From positions 16,620 through 21,795 of the forward strand of contig FR899835.1 in NCBI GenBank assembly GCA_000437595.1: a stretch of 5,176 nt of DNA. The letters run 5' to 3'. Made by a program: the position numbers and the translations under genes. A model generated the notes under the pieces. It worked only from the letters and a program-made list of their open reading frames with translations. It was not told the origin of the DNA and searched no databases. Source of the DNA: Faecalibacterium sp. CAG:74. GTDB taxonomy: Bacteria > Bacillota > Clostridia > Christensenellales > Aristaeellaceae. Shown in pieces: positions 5,162 to 5,176 of this stretch; positions within the stretch are counted from its first letter, which is position 1; each line of letters begins with the position of its first letter.

Positions 5162-5176
5162 AAAGTTACTGGCAGG

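Overview
The window reads as ordinary bacterial chromosome from a GC-rich Firmicute, most likely a Clostridia or Oscillospiraceae-type gut anaerobe. This is inferred from strong AGGAGG-type ribosome sites, sigma-A-like promoters, the holA / serC-serA / LytTR-DUF3021 gene content and high GC. No marker here fixes the genus.

Layout from left to right. Positions 1-725 hold the 3' two thirds of holA (DNA polymerase III delta subunit, + strand). Positions 728-1005 hold the wreck of a GNAT acetyltransferase gene, with an in-frame stop plus an internal frame-shifting deletion, closed by a terminator at 1014-1045. A clean sigma-A-type promoter at 1077-1105 then drives serC (1176-2252). After a 346-bp gap comes serA (2599-3765). 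Together these encode the first two steps of serine synthesis from 3-phosphoglycerate. The serA product keeps an ACT domain with the residues expected for serine feedback. The serC-serA gap is largely filled by a 178-bp MITE-like element (2321-2498). Its two 38-bp ends are inverted copies, and each is itself a hairpin whose differences are compensatory.

serA (+) converges on a two-gene minus-strand operon. The 293 bp between them hold a terminator hairpin, a second and different imperfect palindrome of about 166 bp (3811-3976), and immediately after it a tight array of DnaA-box-like 9-mers (3979-4045), four of them spaced exactly 12 bp apart.

The minus-strand operon (4991 down to 4059) encodes a stand-alone LytTR DNA-binding regulator followed by a four-helix DUF3021 membrane protein. 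This is the arrangement of LytTR regulatory systems, in which the membrane partner restrains the regulator. Its promoter (5020-5048) is preceded by two identical 11-bp direct repeats exactly 21 bp apart. That is the geometry of LytTR operators and suggests autoregulation. The right edge (5091-5161) holds two perfect short inverted repeats and no recognisable gene.

The genes themselves are conventional. The most interesting material is intergenic: the two palindromic elements, the phased DnaA-box cluster between convergent genes, and the candidate LytTR operator.
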